This document shows positions 1-9,415 of a stretch of DNA of 64,000 bases, piece by piece. Source of the stretch: Planctomycetaceae bacterium (lineage in GTDB: Bacteria; Planctomycetota; Planctomycetia; Pirellulales; UBA1268); assembly GCA_947449135.1 (NCBI GenBank), contig CANFQO010000009.1:1-64000 (forward strand), written 5' to 3'. The position numbers were made by a program, and so were the translations under genes. Below the pieces are notes generated by a model, which saw nothing but the letters and a program-made list of their open reading frames with translations, made no database searches and was not told the DNA's origin. Positions within the stretch are counted from its first letter, which is position 1. Every line of letters starts with the position of its first letter.

Positions 1-163
1 CGGCTGGCGGCTTTCGCGCCGTCGCCGCCGTCCCGGCGTCGGCTCCGGCTTACAGGAGCCGTGCAGAGCACGGCTCCCAATCTCCTGCCTACGCTGGTCA
101 GCAACGCCGGCTCTCGGGACACGGGCAGCCCCTCACGGATTCATCAAGGCACAGAGGGCCACA
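1..163. other. Window edge, non-coding stretch
   Basis: I see no supportable gene here. The clearest structure is a perfect hairpin at 55-77 (10-bp arms GGAGCCGTGC and GCACGGCTCC around a 3-nt loop). The rest is GC-rich sequence leading into the structured repeat that follows the phosphohexomutase gene. A gene end reaching in from outside the window cannot be excluded. Confidence 0.4.
55..77. repeat. Perfect 10-bp hairpin
   Basis: Inverted repeat with arms at 55-64 and 68-77 and loop AGA. No T-run follows on either strand, so it is not a classical intrinsic terminator. It lies about 90 bp beyond the structured 3'-end repeat and may belong to the same hairpin-rich tract, since extra hairpins also follow the copies at 10946 and 63176. 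Confidence 0.5.
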
Positions 164-247
164 TCGTTAGGCCCGGAGGGCCGGGTTAGCACCAGCGGGC
201 GGAGGCCCGCCAAGAAAAAATCGCAGGATGCGATGTTTTTCGTGAAC
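164..247 (-). repeat. Three-hairpin 3'-end repeat, copy 1
   Basis: Read on the minus strand, this begins 5 nt after the phosphohexomutase stop codon. Hairpin I has arms ATCGCA/TGCGAT, loop TCC, flanked by an A-tract and a T-tract. Hairpin II is GCGGGC/GCCCGC with loop CTCC. Hairpin III is GGCCC/GGGCC with loop TCC. Very similar copies lie at 10946, 11121 (inverted), 24921 and 63176. The A-tract/T-tract stem makes hairpin I a plausible intrinsic terminator working in both directions. Confidence 0.8.
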
Positions 248-252
248 ACGGC

Positions 253-2151
253 TCATACGCCAGCGAGCGTGCGGAGGTCGCGTTCCAGCAGGTCGAGCCG
301 CTGCGTGAGCGCAGCCTTCGTGGCGGCGAGCTGTGACGGGTTGCAGGGCTGCGCCGCGGCGAACAGGTAGAACTTGATCTTCGGCTCCGTGCCCGAGGGC
401 CGAGCCGCCACGCAGTTGGCAAGCGCCGGGAAACGGCCGGCAGAAACGTCTGCCGCTGCGAGGCCCGGCGCCGGCGTGGCGGGGTCGGCCAGGTCGAACA
501 TCACGAGGTCACCCTTCGCCCCGGCAAAGGGCACGGCTGCCGCGCCGGGCGTCGAGGTGGTGAGGCTTGAGTAATCGCGGACCCGGGCGACTGGCAGTCC
601 GCCGAGTGCCGCCGGCGGCTTTGACCGCAGGGTCGCCATGATCTCCCGCATTCGGTCCATGCCCGCGGCGCCCGGAAGCGTGATCGCCACCTGCCGTTCA
701 AGGTGGCAGCCGTGCGTGCAGAAGATCGCGTCGAGTTGCTCGTGCAGGGTCTTTCCCTGCGACTTCAGTGCGGCTGACAGTTCGGCCAGCAAGAGCGCGG
801 CGACGCTGGCGTCCTTGTCGCGGACGTGCGTGCCCGCCAGGTAGCCATGCGATTCCTCGCAGCCGAAGACAAAGTGTTCGGGGCCGGTCTGGTCGATCGC
901 CTGCCCGATCCACTTGAAGCCCACCTGCAGCGTGTCGACCGTCCTTGCCCGGTAGGCATCGGCGATGCGGCGCACAATGCCGGTCGTCACGAGCGTGGTG
1001 ATCACATGGTCGGTAGCCTTGAGAGTGCCCAGTCGCTTCCGGCAGGAGAGCACCCAGTCGACCAGCAGAGCCGCGATCTGGTTGCCGGTGAATGTCTGCC
1101 AGCCGCTGCCAGCGGCGGCCGTCAGCGGCGCGGCTGCACCGAGACGGTCACAGTCGGGATCGCTGGCCATCACGAGGTCGTCGCCGCGAGCCATCGCCTC
1201 GGCGATGGCTCCCTCGAGCACGGCCGGATTCTCGGGATTGGCTACGTGGCCGGGCACGTTCGGGAAATCGCCGTCGGGCATCTCCTGCGGGCCGTAGAGC
1301 CGCAGTTTTTTGAAGCCGGCACCGTCGAGCACTGGCACGACGGCGCTCGCGCCCACGCCATGCAGCGGCGTGTAGAGGATGGAGACGTCACGGGGGCCGG
1401 CCGTGGACTGTCGGAGCACCGCAGCGACGAATGCCGGATCAATCTCCTGCTCCACGAACTGCACGCGGCCAGTGGCGACACCGGCGTCGAAGCTCTGGCG
1501 GTGCACGGCATCGCACCGCATCACCCGGTCGATGATCCCCTTGTCGTGCGGCGGCAGCACCTGCACGCCGCCAGCCCAGTAGACCTTCACAGCGTTGTCG
1601 CTGGGCGGATTGTGGCTGGCCGTCACCATGATGCCGCAGGTGCTCTGCGTGTGGCGCACGGCGTATGAAAGTTCCGGCGTGCTGCGGAATCCACGGAGGA
1701 AGAAGATCCGGAAGCCGGCCGCGAGGAGCACTTCGGCGCACAGTTTCGCAAAGTGTTCGGAGCGGTGGCGGGTATCGTAGGCAATGGCACAGGTGGGCTC
1801 CTCGCCGGTCGGCATGACGCTCCGCACGTAGTCGGCCAGCCCCTGCGCGCTCTCGCCGATCGTGCGGTCGTTGATGGCGTTGGAGCCGACCGGATACATC
1901 CTGCCGCGGCGGCCGCCGGTGCCGAAGGGGATCACCGTCCAGTAGACATCGTCGAGTTCTTTCCAGACGGATGGCTGCTCCGCAGCCCGGTCGATGCGTG
2001 TCGCCAACTCACCGGCAAACTCCGCGTAACGGGGCTGGGTGAGCCAGTCGCGCATCGTCTGGGCGGAGTGTTCGGTGATCGTGCCTGCTGCGCGGGCGGC
2101 ATCGATGGCGGCGAGGCGGGGGGCCGAGGAGGCGGCTGGGGCGATGGACAT
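253..2151 (-). CDS. Phospho-sugar mutase (phosphoglucomutase/phosphomannomutase)
   Basis: Alpha-D-phosphohexomutase, 632 aa, interconverting hexose 1- and 6-phosphates in the cytoplasm. Family landmarks are in order: phosphoserine loop TASHNPP with the catalytic Ser near residue 179, magnesium loop DPDCDRLG starting near 331, sugar-binding loop GCEESHGYLAG near 430, and C-terminal phosphate-binding loop RPSGTEPK near 590. The length and the EESHGY loop fit the PGM2/PgcA-like branch rather than the short GlmM branch. It is divergent from a second mutase at 2317, and glgC lies 3 kb away, which suggests glucose-1-phosphate supply for glycogen. Glucose versus mannose preference cannot be decided from sequence. 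A structured repeat follows the stop codon directly. Confidence 0.92.
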   Translation of the reverse strand: MSIAPAASSAPRLAAIDAARAAGTITEHSAQTMRDWLTQPRYAEFAGELATRIDRAAEQPSVWKELDDVYWTVIPFGTGGRRGRMYPVGSNAINDRTIGESAQGLADYVRSVMPTGEEPTCAIAYDTRHRSEHFAKLCAEVLLAAGFRIFFLRGFRSTPELSYAVRHTQSTCGIMVTASHNPPSDNAVKVYWAGGVQVLPPHDKGIIDRVMRCDAVHRQSFDAGVATGRVQFVEQEIDPAFVAAVLRQSTAGPRDVSILYTPLHGVGASAVVPVLDGAGFKKLRLYGPQEMPDGDFPNVPGHVANPENPAVLEGAIAEAMARGDDLVMASDPDCDRLGAAAPLTAAAGSGWQTFTGNQIAALLVDWVLSCRKRLGTLKATDHVITTLVTTGIVRRIADAYRARTVDTLQVGFKWIGQAIDQTGPEHFVFGCEESHGYLAGTHVRDKDASVAALLLAELSAALKSQGKTLHEQLDAIFCTHGCHLERQVAITLPGAAGMDRMREIMATLRSKPPAALGGLPVARVRDYSSLTTSTPGAAAVPFAGAKGDLVMFDLADPATPAPGLAAADVSAGRFPALANCVAARPSGTEPKIKFYLFAAAQPCNPSQLAATKAALTQRLDLLERDLRTLAGV

Positions 2152-2316
2152 GAGAGGAGGACTCGGGCCTGTGGTGGGAAGCGTTCGATGTGACGATGGG
2201 CGTGCTGAATTCGTACGGCAATCTGCGTGCTGAATTCAGGCGACGGTTTTATACTCCCGGCCCAGCAAGCATCGCCACCCGAAGATCTCATTCCAACAGC
2301 CAACAGGCAGGATCAC

Positions 2317-3741
2317 ATGAGCGAACCCAGAGATACATCCGGCAGTGATCCGCTCATCGTCAGCGTCTCCGGGCTTCGCGGCATCGTGGGTGGCAGCCTG
2401 ACGCCGGAGGTGGCTGTTCGGTATGTCGCTGCCTTCGCCGAGACCCTGCCGCCCGGGCCGATCGCGATAGGCAGAGACGGCCGCACCTCCGGGCCGTTGT
2501 TGATGGCCGCGCTCACCGAGCACCTGCGCCGCGTGGGCCGCGACGTGATCGACTGCGGAATCGCGGCCACGCCTACCGTGGGGATCGTCGTGCGGCAGGA
2601 GGGAGCCGCCGGCGGCGTGCAGATCTCGGCCAGCCACAACCCTGCTCCCTACAACGGACTCAAGCTGTTCTCCGCGAAGGGACGTGTGCTGCCGGCAGCC
2701 GCCGGGGCGAGGGTGCTTGAGAGGTTTCAGTCGCTGGCCACGGCGGACGCAATGCAACCAGCTCTCGGGGCAGTTCGGGCGGGGTCCGTGCGGGTGGTCG
2801 ATGGGGGACCGGCCCACATCGCACTGGTGGCGAAGACCGTCGACGTGGAGGCGATCCGGCGGTGTCGTCCACGCGTCTGGCTCGATGCGGGGCATGGGGC
2901 CGGCAGCCGTGTGGCGCGGCCGCTGCTCGAGCACCTCGGCTGCGAGGTCGTGATCGAGGGGGGCGAACCCGACGGCCACTTCGAACATACGCCCGAGCCG
3001 ACGGCCGATAACCTTGCGGGCATGCTGCCACGGATACGTCTCGAGCATGCCGACATAGGCTTCTTTCAGGACCCCGATGCCGATCGACTGGCGATCGCCA
3101 CCGCCGAGGGGCGATACATCGGCGAGGAGGCAACGCTGGCCCTCACCGTGGAGGCCGTGCTCGCCAAGACACCGGGGCCGATCGTGGTCAACTGCTCGAC
3201 CAGCGGCATGGCGGCCATCATCGCCGCGAAGTACGGCGTGCCCTGCCATGTGTCGGCCGTCGGAGAGGCGAACGTCGTCGATAGGATGGTCGCCGCCGGT
3301 GCGATTCTCGGCGGCGAGGGGAACGGCGGTGTGATCGATCCGCGAGTGGTGCTGGTTCGCGACAGCTTTGTGGCGATGGCGATCGTCCTTGAGCGGATGT
3401 GCACAACGCGTGCGGGCGACGGTGGCCTCGCGAGCATCGACAGCCTTGCGCGGGCGCTGCCGCAGTTGGTGATGAAGAAGACAAAGGTCGATCTTTCACC
3501 GGAGACACGTGGCCCGGCGCTCGTCGCGGCGCTCGATCGCATTGGGCGAGCCTTTCCTGACGCCCAGGCGAGTCGGCTCGACGGCCTGCGACTCGACTGG
3601 GCTGGCGGTTGGCTCCTCGTGCGAGCCAGCAACACCGAGCCGATCGTGCGGATCGTCGCCGAGGCTGCCAGCGATGCGGCAGTGGATGAGGCTATTCAGA
3701 GGGCGACGGCGGCATTGTGCCCCGCCGATGCCGGGCGCTGA
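2317..3741 (+). CDS. Phosphohexomutase of the GlmM/ManB family
   Basis: Second alpha-D-phosphohexomutase, 474 aa from the ATG at 2317. The frame is open from 2227, but that N-terminal extension lacks family similarity, and GLRGIVGG of the first domain sits normally near residue 19 from the chosen start. Landmarks: SASHNP phosphoserine loop (Ser106), metal loop DPDADRLA (near 252), sugar loop GGEGNGG, and C-terminal phosphate loop RASNTEP. GlmM makes glucosamine-1-phosphate for UDP-GlcNAc; the SNTEP variant also occurs in phosphomannomutase/phosphoglucomutase relatives, so the substrate is open. Divergent from the longer mutase at 253-2151, so the window holds two different mutase branches side by side. 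Confidence 0.85.
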   Translation: MSEPRDTSGSDPLIVSVSGLRGIVGGSLTPEVAVRYVAAFAETLPPGPIAIGRDGRTSGPLLMAALTEHLRRVGRDVIDCGIAATPTVGIVVRQEGAAGGVQISASHNPAPYNGLKLFSAKGRVLPAAAGARVLERFQSLATADAMQPALGAVRAGSVRVVDGGPAHIALVAKTVDVEAIRRCRPRVWLDAGHGAGSRVARPLLEHLGCEVVIEGGEPDGHFEHTPEPTADNLAGMLPRIRLEHADIGFFQDPDADRLAIATAEGRYIGEEATLALTVEAVLAKTPGPIVVNCSTSGMAAIIAAKYGVPCHVSAVGEANVVDRMVAAGAILGGEGNGGVIDPRVVLVRDSFVAMAIVLERMCTTRAGDGGLASIDSLARALPQLVMKKTKVDLSPETRGPALVAALDRIGRAFPDAQASRLDGLRLDWAGGWLLVRASNTEPIVRIVAEAASDAAVDEAIQRATAALCPADAGR

Positions 3742-5019
3742 TCACTGTCGGACGAGCACCCGCGAGCCCTCGCCGAGGATGTCAGCAAGTTCCCCGAGAT
3801 CGCGGTCGGCCACGAGCAGGCTTGTCCCCGGGATGGCGTCGTCTGAAACCGTGGCAGGATCGGCCACGCCCACAATAGAGAGGCCATCTGCCAGTTGGAT
3901 CGAAAGCGGGCCCGACTGCGACCACGCCACCTGCGAGACGGCACCGGGCTGTTCCGCCGGGGGATCGTTGCGTTGAACTGTGACCACCGGGAGCGTGGCG
4001 CCGACGCTGTCGCGGATCTGCCTGCCGACCATCACCGGGAAACTACCGGCGTAGTTCCCGCCCACCTGGAGGCTGAGACGTCGCCGCGACACGCTCACCA
4101 CGGCGTCGAAAGGACCACGCACGACTTTCAGCGACTCACCCGGCACGAGTCGCGCCGGATCGGGGACACCGTTGATCTTCGCCAGCAGTTGCCACGGCAC
4201 GGCTAAGGGCGCAGCGATCGACAAGAGCGTCTCCCCCTGCTGAACGACATGTGGCGGCAACAGGAGGTCTTGCTGCGAATAGATCACCGTGCCCGCCAAC
4301 TGCCCAAGAAGATCCTCCAATCGCTGACTTTCCTCGAGACCGAGCGAAGGATCATCATGCCATGTTGACAGCAAGGCCAGTGCCTCGGCATAGCGGCCCG
4401 CCGCGAGTTTGTCGTGGGCATCAGCCCAGGATGAAGCAAAGGCGGCCGAGGGCGGTGCCTCCCGCCCAACGTTCGACGGTGGCGGCATCTGGCGGGAATC
4501 CTGTGGATCGAATGCAGTCGCCGCAGGCGGCGGCAGCGCAGTTCCACCGACGAGGTTGTTGGTGTCGGGAATGGCGGCCGCGGGGGCGGCTACCGGCGGC
4601 GGTGCCGAGACGGCGTTCAGATAGGTGGGAGCAGACTCGGGCGGAACTGCCGATGCCACTGGGGCAGCAGGCGGCGCCGCCGGAAAGGCAGCTGCGTCGG
4701 GGGACGGTACGGCGGGGAGGCTTCCCGGCCCGGTCAGACCAGCGGCGGGCTGGGGTGGGGCCGTAACGGCTGCCGTGGTGGCTGGTGGAATCTCAATCTG
4801 CGGCGTAAAGACCGGGGCCGACGTGAGATCGCCGCCGACCGTTGCAGCGGGAGCGACGACCGAGCCGCCCGGGCCTTTATTCACGACCGACCAGGCTCCA
4901 TAGAGGATCGTGCCGAGCAGCACGAGCACCACCAACGGTTTGAGCGAATCGCCCGAATCGTTGTCGCGTTCACGGTGGGCGTGGCCTTTTGACCGGCTGG
5001 CCATGGCATTGGGTTCCAT
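3742..5019 (-). CDS. Membrane-anchored LysM protein with dead L,D-transpeptidase-like domain
   Basis: 425 aa. A short basic cytoplasmic tail is followed by one membrane segment (LKPLVVLVLLGTILYGAW, about residues 26-43), a long Ala/Pro-rich spacer (about 60-190), a helical region, a LysM domain (HVVQQGETLLSIA, near 255) and a C-terminal stretch that follows the YkuD/L,D-transpeptidase pattern (LSLQVGG, then SFPVMVGRQ). The catalytic His and the S-x-GC-R box of YkuD enzymes are missing: the matching part reads LSIVGVADPATV, then PGTSLLVADRDLGELADIL. It probably binds glycan or peptidoglycan in the periplasm without cross-linking it. Its stop abuts the convergent mutase stop. Start at 5019; an internal ATG at 5004 is also possible. 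Confidence 0.72.
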   Translation of the reverse strand: MEPNAMASRSKGHAHRERDNDSGDSLKPLVVLVLLGTILYGAWSVVNKGPGGSVVAPAATVGGDLTSAPVFTPQIEIPPATTAAVTAPPQPAAGLTGPGSLPAVPSPDAAAFPAAPPAAPVASAVPPESAPTYLNAVSAPPPVAAPAAAIPDTNNLVGGTALPPPAATAFDPQDSRQMPPPSNVGREAPPSAAFASSWADAHDKLAAGRYAEALALLSTWHDDPSLGLEESQRLEDLLGQLAGTVIYSQQDLLLPPHVVQQGETLLSIAAPLAVPWQLLAKINGVPDPARLVPGESLKVVRGPFDAVVSVSRRRLSLQVGGNYAGSFPVMVGRQIRDSVGATLPVVTVQRNDPPAEQPGAVSQVAWSQSGPLSIQLADGLSIVGVADPATVSDDAIPGTSLLVADRDLGELADILGEGSRVLVRQ

Positions 5020-5195
5020 GTGTGGGCCGGCGCCGCTGCCGTATCCAAACGGCAGCAGATGCCGGACGAGAGGCTGGGATGGTAAAGACCCGCCCGTACT
5101 GGTGCCAGATCGCTTCGGCCCCGGGAAAACAGCAGAATAGGGGGACGTTCGAACTCGGATCGCCAGTTGAGTGGGGGGGGCGTATAGTGTCAGGC

Positions 5196-5212
5196 TCGTG
5201 GTAGACCCACGA
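5196..5212. promoter_or_regulatory. Hairpin in the glgC leader
   Basis: Inverted repeat TCGTGG/CCACGA with a 5-nt loop, about 40 bp upstream of the glgC start, inside the divergent intergenic region shared with the LysM gene (5020-5252). It could be an operator-like site or a leader hairpin; nothing in the sequence decides this. Confidence 0.3.
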
Positions 5213-5252
5213 TCACCCCGCAGGGGCGCGGACTGCGGGAGAGGAGTTTTTC

Positions 5253-6536
5253 ATGCGTTCCCAGCACGTCGATCAGATGCGGGTTCGCGATGTCGTCGCC
5301 GTCGTGCTTGCCGGTGGAAAAGGCGCACGGCTCGATCCACTGACACGCGACCGGGCAAAGCCCGCCGTGCCGTTTGGCGGAAACTATCGCATCGTCGATT
5401 TTGCCCTCTCGAATTGTCTGAACAGCGGGCTGCGTCGCGTGCTGCTGCTGACACAGTACAAGGCCAGCAGCCTGGATCGGCATATCAATGTCGGCTGGCG
5501 ACGCTTTTTCTGCCGTGATCTCGGCGAGTTTCTCGACGTGCTGCCGCCCCAGCAGCGGGTGGACGAAAACTGGTACCTCGGCACGGCCGACGCCGTCTAC
5601 CAAAACATCTACTCCCTGGAGATGGCGGCGCCCCGGTTGGTGGTCGTCCTCGCTGGCGATCACATCTACAAGATGAACTATCAGAAAATGATCGATGCCC
5701 ACGAGGAGAGCGGCGCCGATGTGACCGTCGGCGCGTTGTCAGTTCCCCGGGAGGCGGCTCGTGAATTCGGCACCATGGAGGTGGACGGAGCCGGACGAGT
5801 GCATGGATTCCACGAGAAGGTTGCCAACCCTCCCACAATCCCAGGCAGCGACGGCATGTGCCTGGCGTCGATGGGCATCTATTGCTTCTCGACCCAGTTT
5901 CTCCTCGAGCGGCTCAAAGAGGATGCCCACGAACGTACGAGCCGGCATGACTTCGGCCACGACGTGCTGCCTGCCGTGATCGGCACTCACGTGGTGCATG
6001 CCTTTCCGTTCCGCGACGAGAACCGGAAGCGAGACGCCTACTGGCGGGATGTCGGGACGATCGACGCCTACTTTGAAGCGAACATGGACTTGATAGACGT
6101 CGATCCGCAACTCAACCTCTATGATGAGCAGTGGCCGATCCGCACGCATCATCCGGCCTATCCACCACCGAAGTTCGTCTTTGCGGGTGAGGGCCCCGAT
6201 GCCCGCCGTGGAGAAGCCACCGACAGCCTTGTCTGCCCGGGCGCCATCATCTCAGGTGGCCGTGTCACTCGCTCGATCATCGGCCCCGGCGTGCGGGTGA
6301 ATAGTTTTGCCGGGGTTGAGGAGAGCATCCTGTTCGAGGGCGTCGATATCGGCCGCCACGCCCGGGTGCGGCGTGCCATCATCGATAAGGGCGTCCGGGT
6401 GCCTCCTGGCATGACGATTGGCTTCAACGCCGAGGAGGATGCCGCCCGGGGCTTGACGGTTTCGCCGCAAGGAGTGACCGTGGTAGCGAAGGGACAGGCA
6501 CTTTCGGCCGATCCACTGCCCCATGCCGTTGGCTGA
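5253..6536 (+). CDS. glgC: Glucose-1-phosphate adenylyltransferase (enteric type)
   Basis: ADP-glucose pyrophosphorylase, 427 aa: makes ADP-glucose and PPi from ATP and glucose-1-phosphate, the committed step of bacterial glycogen synthesis. The N-terminal nucleotidyltransferase signature VLAGGKGARLDPLT and the RAKPAVPFGG segment are clear, followed by GTADAV and the GDHIYKM loop, then a C-terminal left-handed beta-helix (hexapeptide-like region SIIGPGVRVN to IDKGVRVPPG). It has a good ribosome binding site, GAGGAG at 5241-5246. The neighbouring mutases can supply glucose-1-phosphate. A second, distinct glgC lies at 42746-44047. The stop is 22 bp before the protease gene, so co-transcription is possible. 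Confidence 0.95.
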   Translation: MRSQHVDQMRVRDVVAVVLAGGKGARLDPLTRDRAKPAVPFGGNYRIVDFALSNCLNSGLRRVLLLTQYKASSLDRHINVGWRRFFCRDLGEFLDVLPPQQRVDENWYLGTADAVYQNIYSLEMAAPRLVVVLAGDHIYKMNYQKMIDAHEESGADVTVGALSVPREAAREFGTMEVDGAGRVHGFHEKVANPPTIPGSDGMCLASMGIYCFSTQFLLERLKEDAHERTSRHDFGHDVLPAVIGTHVVHAFPFRDENRKRDAYWRDVGTIDAYFEANMDLIDVDPQLNLYDEQWPIRTHHPAYPPPKFVFAGEGPDARRGEATDSLVCPGAIISGGRVTRSIIGPGVRVNSFAGVEESILFEGVDIGRHARVRRAIIDKGVRVPPGMTIGFNAEEDAARGLTVSPQGVTVVAKGQALSADPLPHAVG

Positions 6537-6558
6537 GTTCCCGGTCCCATAGACTGCC

Positions 6559-7944
6559 ATGCCCAAACGCAACCTGTTCGTGCTGCTCATGATGATCGCC
6601 GTTGCCGGCGTGAGTTGGCTGGCACGGGATCGTGCTGGTCACGGCCGTCGTTTTGCCGAAGTGCTCGGGGCGATCGAGCGGTCCTATCTCGACCCGGTCG
6701 ATCAGCAGGGCCTGTTCGATGCCGCCATGCAGGGTGTGTTTTCTCGTCTCGACGAACACTCTGCCTTCGTGGCCGGCGACCAGCGGGACCGGTTGGAGAG
6801 CCTCCTCGATCAGGAGTTTGGAGGCGTGGGGCTGGAACTGGACGGGTCGGATCGCCGTCTCGGCATCATCGTCGTGAGTCCGGTGCTCGGTTCTCCAGCC
6901 TGGCACGCGGGCATTGCCGCCGGCGATCGGATCCTGGCGATCGATGGAGTTTCCACCGCGCAGATGACTCTCGAAGAGGTTTTTCGGCGTCTGCGTGGCC
7001 GACCGGGAACTTCTGTTCTGCTCTCGATCGGTGCCGCTGTGGCAGACCCTTCTGGTGAAGACGCCCCCGCTCGTGACGTCGCCTTGCTGAGGGAGGTGAT
7101 CAAAACGGAGAGCGTGGTCGGTGATCGTCGCCGGTCGGACGGATCATGGGAGTGGACGATTGAGGGCGAGCCTGCTGCCGCCATCATTCGCATCACGACA
7201 TTTGGGGAACGCACGGCCGACGAGGTCCGGCGGGCCGTGGAAGCGATCGCGAGTCGCAGGTCCGCCGCCGAACCAGAGGCTGGCAGCGATCGAAATCCCG
7301 AGGCCGCTGTGATTCTGGATCTCCGGGGCAATGCCGGCGGTCTCCTGTCAGCCGCGGTGGAGGTCTGCGACATCTTTCTCGACGAAGGCGTGATCGTGTC
7401 GACGAAGGGACGGGGAGTGCATGACGCAGGTGCAGCCGGTGACGATGCTGCCGCCCTCGACGTGAGGCGGGCCACACGCGGCGCCGCGCTTGTCGATCTC
7501 CCCATGGCCGTGCTGATCGACGGGCTTACGGCGAGTGCGGCTGAGGTTGTGGCTGCCTGCCTTCAGGACCATGGCCGGGCGATCGTGGTGGGGAGCCGCT
7601 CCTTCGGCAAGGGCACCGTGCAGTCGATCATGCCGTTGTCAGACGGCAGTGGCCTCGTAAAGCTGACCACCTCGGAGTATTTGCGGCCCAGCCGCGTCAA
7701 CATCCACCGGCGAAACGAAGAAGAGAGCGACACGACGTGGGGGGTGAGTCCGGACAGGGGCTACGAGATCACTCCCACGGGCAGGCAGATTGAGTCCCTT
7801 CAGGCGTGGCGACAGATGCGCGATGTCGTGCCGACGAAGGGCGGGCTCGCAGCGACGCCCCAGCCGCCGTCACTGGCAGTTTTGCCGAGACGCGTCGATC
7901 CGGTGCTGGCGACGGCGCTTGACGCTCTCCGCGAACGTGATTGA
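6559..7944 (+). CDS. S41 family C-terminal processing protease (CtpA-like)
   Basis: 461 aa. An N-terminal signal anchor (LFVLLMMIAVAGVSWLA, residues 5-21) is followed by a helical N-domain, a PDZ domain (GGVGLEL through ISDGDR-type motifs, residues about 90-180) and the S41 peptidase core. The Ser-Lys dyad is visible: Ser in DGLTASAAEV (near 325) and Lys in SRSFGKGTVQ (near 350). Such proteases trim or degrade periplasmic proteins from their C-termini, often cell-wall or membrane proteins. It follows glgC by 22 bp, with no evident functional link. Length is usual for the family. Confidence 0.9.
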   Translation: MPKRNLFVLLMMIAVAGVSWLARDRAGHGRRFAEVLGAIERSYLDPVDQQGLFDAAMQGVFSRLDEHSAFVAGDQRDRLESLLDQEFGGVGLELDGSDRRLGIIVVSPVLGSPAWHAGIAAGDRILAIDGVSTAQMTLEEVFRRLRGRPGTSVLLSIGAAVADPSGEDAPARDVALLREVIKTESVVGDRRRSDGSWEWTIEGEPAAAIIRITTFGERTADEVRRAVEAIASRRSAAEPEAGSDRNPEAAVILDLRGNAGGLLSAAVEVCDIFLDEGVIVSTKGRGVHDAGAAGDDAAALDVRRATRGAALVDLPMAVLIDGLTASAAEVVAACLQDHGRAIVVGSRSFGKGTVQSIMPLSDGSGLVKLTTSEYLRPSRVNIHRRNEEESDTTWGVSPDRGYEITPTGRQIESLQAWRQMRDVVPTKGGLAATPQPPSLAVLPRRVDPVLATALDALRERD

Positions 7945-8026
7945 GTGACGGCACTCTTTCAACACGGCACAAGCGTGTGTGTCAGATCGCACCACCGCCC
8001 CCGGCCCATTGCACGAGCGGCCCCGT

Positions 8027-9415
8027 TCACATCACTGCGCGGATCTCCGCCGCGAGAAAAAAGCTGCCGGCCACGCAGACCAAGCCGCGGGGAGTGGCGA
8101 GCGACCGGGCGACTCGTAGCGCCTCGGCTGGCGTCGTGGCGACCTGCGGGGCGGGCAGGCCCGCTCGCCGGCAGGCGTCCACCAACTGCGTGACCGTTGC
8201 GGCCCGGGGATTGGTCGCATAACGGGTGATGACGATGGAATCGAAGTGGCCCCGCACCGCCGCCAGCATCTCCTCGATTTGCTTGTCGGCGCTCGCGGCG
8301 AAGACGAGCACTGTCGGCTGAAAGATCCGCGCGGCCGGCGCGAGGGTCGCCACGAGGGACTCCATCGAGGCGACGTTGTGTGCCGCATCGAGGATCACGA
8401 GTGGACGCTCGCTGATGCTTTCGATTCTGGCGGGCAGACTCACGGTCCGTAGACCCTTCGCCAGCGCCCGATCCGGCACGGGAATTCCGCGCGCATCGAG
8501 GCTGCGGGCGGCCATCACGACGAGCGACGCGTTGATCGCCTGGTGCTCACCTCGCATGACGAGCGGAAAGACAAGACCGTCGCTGGAGGGCGCGCCGGCG
8601 AATGTCACCGCCACGCGGCCGGGCGCGAGCGGATCAGTCGGCGAGTCGCTCGCGTTCTGCGGCAGATAAGAGACTTGAAAATCTCGCCCCAATTGCAGGA
8701 GCGACGCCCGTCGTCGGGTGGCGGTCGCTTCGATCACCCGACGTGCCGCCGGATGGATGGCGGCCGAGATCACCGGACAGCCGCGCTTGATGATTCCGGC
8801 CTTTTCCGTGGCGATCCGGCCGATTGTGGAGCCGAGCAGATGCATGTGATCGAGGCTGATGCTGGTGATGATCGACAGCACCGGGATCGAGACGTTCGTG
8901 GCGTCGAGGCGACCACCCAGCCCGGTTTCGAGCACGGCGAGATCGACGCGGCATCGCGCGAAGTGCACGAACGCCACGGCTGTCAGCACTTCGAACCAGG
9001 TCGGCCCGCTGCCACCGCGCCGGCCCGCGGCCTGGTCCATCTGCTCGACTGCTGGGATCACCACGTTGAAGGCACGCACGAGGTCGGCTGCGGAGATCGG
9101 GCGGCCGCCCACGCAGATGCGTTCTTCAAGAGCGTCGACGTGTGGCGACATGTAGCGGCCCACCCGGTGGCCGGCCGCCTGCAGCACTGCCGCCAGCATG
9201 GCGACGGTCGAGCCTTTCCCCTTCGTGCCTGCCACGTGGACCACCGGAAACTCACGATGCGGATTTCCAACGGCAGCCAGCAACCGCCGCACCCGCGTGA
9301 GCCCAAACGTGCCCGGTGGCGCGGCAGTCGGCACCGCCCGTTCAAAGTTGATGCGACGGTCGAGCCAAGCGAGGACCGACGCCCGCGTATGCTGCTCTTT
9401 GCGTGAACCGGGCAT
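8027..9415 (-). CDS. folC: Bifunctional folylpolyglutamate/dihydrofolate synthase
   Basis: Mur-ligase-fold enzyme, 462 aa, adding glutamate to dihydropteroate or folates with ATP. Visible motifs: P-loop HVAGTKGKGST (near residue 50), the SPHVDALEERI segment after it, and the ETGLGGRLDATN omega-loop region (near 155), then DAAHN in the C-terminal domain. The open frame extends upstream to 10150, but that part is low-complexity and overlaps the divergent barrel gene, so I start at the ATG at 9415 just before the conserved helix (SVLAWLDRRINFE). Convergent with the protease gene, 82 bp apart. Confidence 0.92.
   Translation of the reverse strand: MPGSRKEQHTRASVLAWLDRRINFERAVPTAAPPGTFGLTRVRRLLAAVGNPHREFPVVHVAGTKGKGSTVAMLAAVLQAAGHRVGRYMSPHVDALEERICVGGRPISAADLVRAFNVVIPAVEQMDQAAGRRGGSGPTWFEVLTAVAFVHFARCRVDLAVLETGLGGRLDATNVSIPVLSIITSISLDHMHLLGSTIGRIATEKAGIIKRGCPVISAAIHPAARRVIEATATRRRASLLQLGRDFQVSYLPQNASDSPTDPLAPGRVAVTFAGAPSSDGLVFPLVMRGEHQAINASLVVMAARSLDARGIPVPDRALAKGLRTVSLPARIESISERPLVILDAAHNVASMESLVATLAPAARIFQPTVLVFAASADKQIEEMLAAVRGHFDSIVITRYATNPRAATVTQLVDACRRAGLPAPQVATTPAEALRVARSLATPRGLVCVAGSFFLAAEIRAVM

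Noticed and set aside
826-1668. 280-aa open frame antisense to the phosphohexomutase
   Set aside because: His/Arg-rich shadow with no similarity to a known fold.
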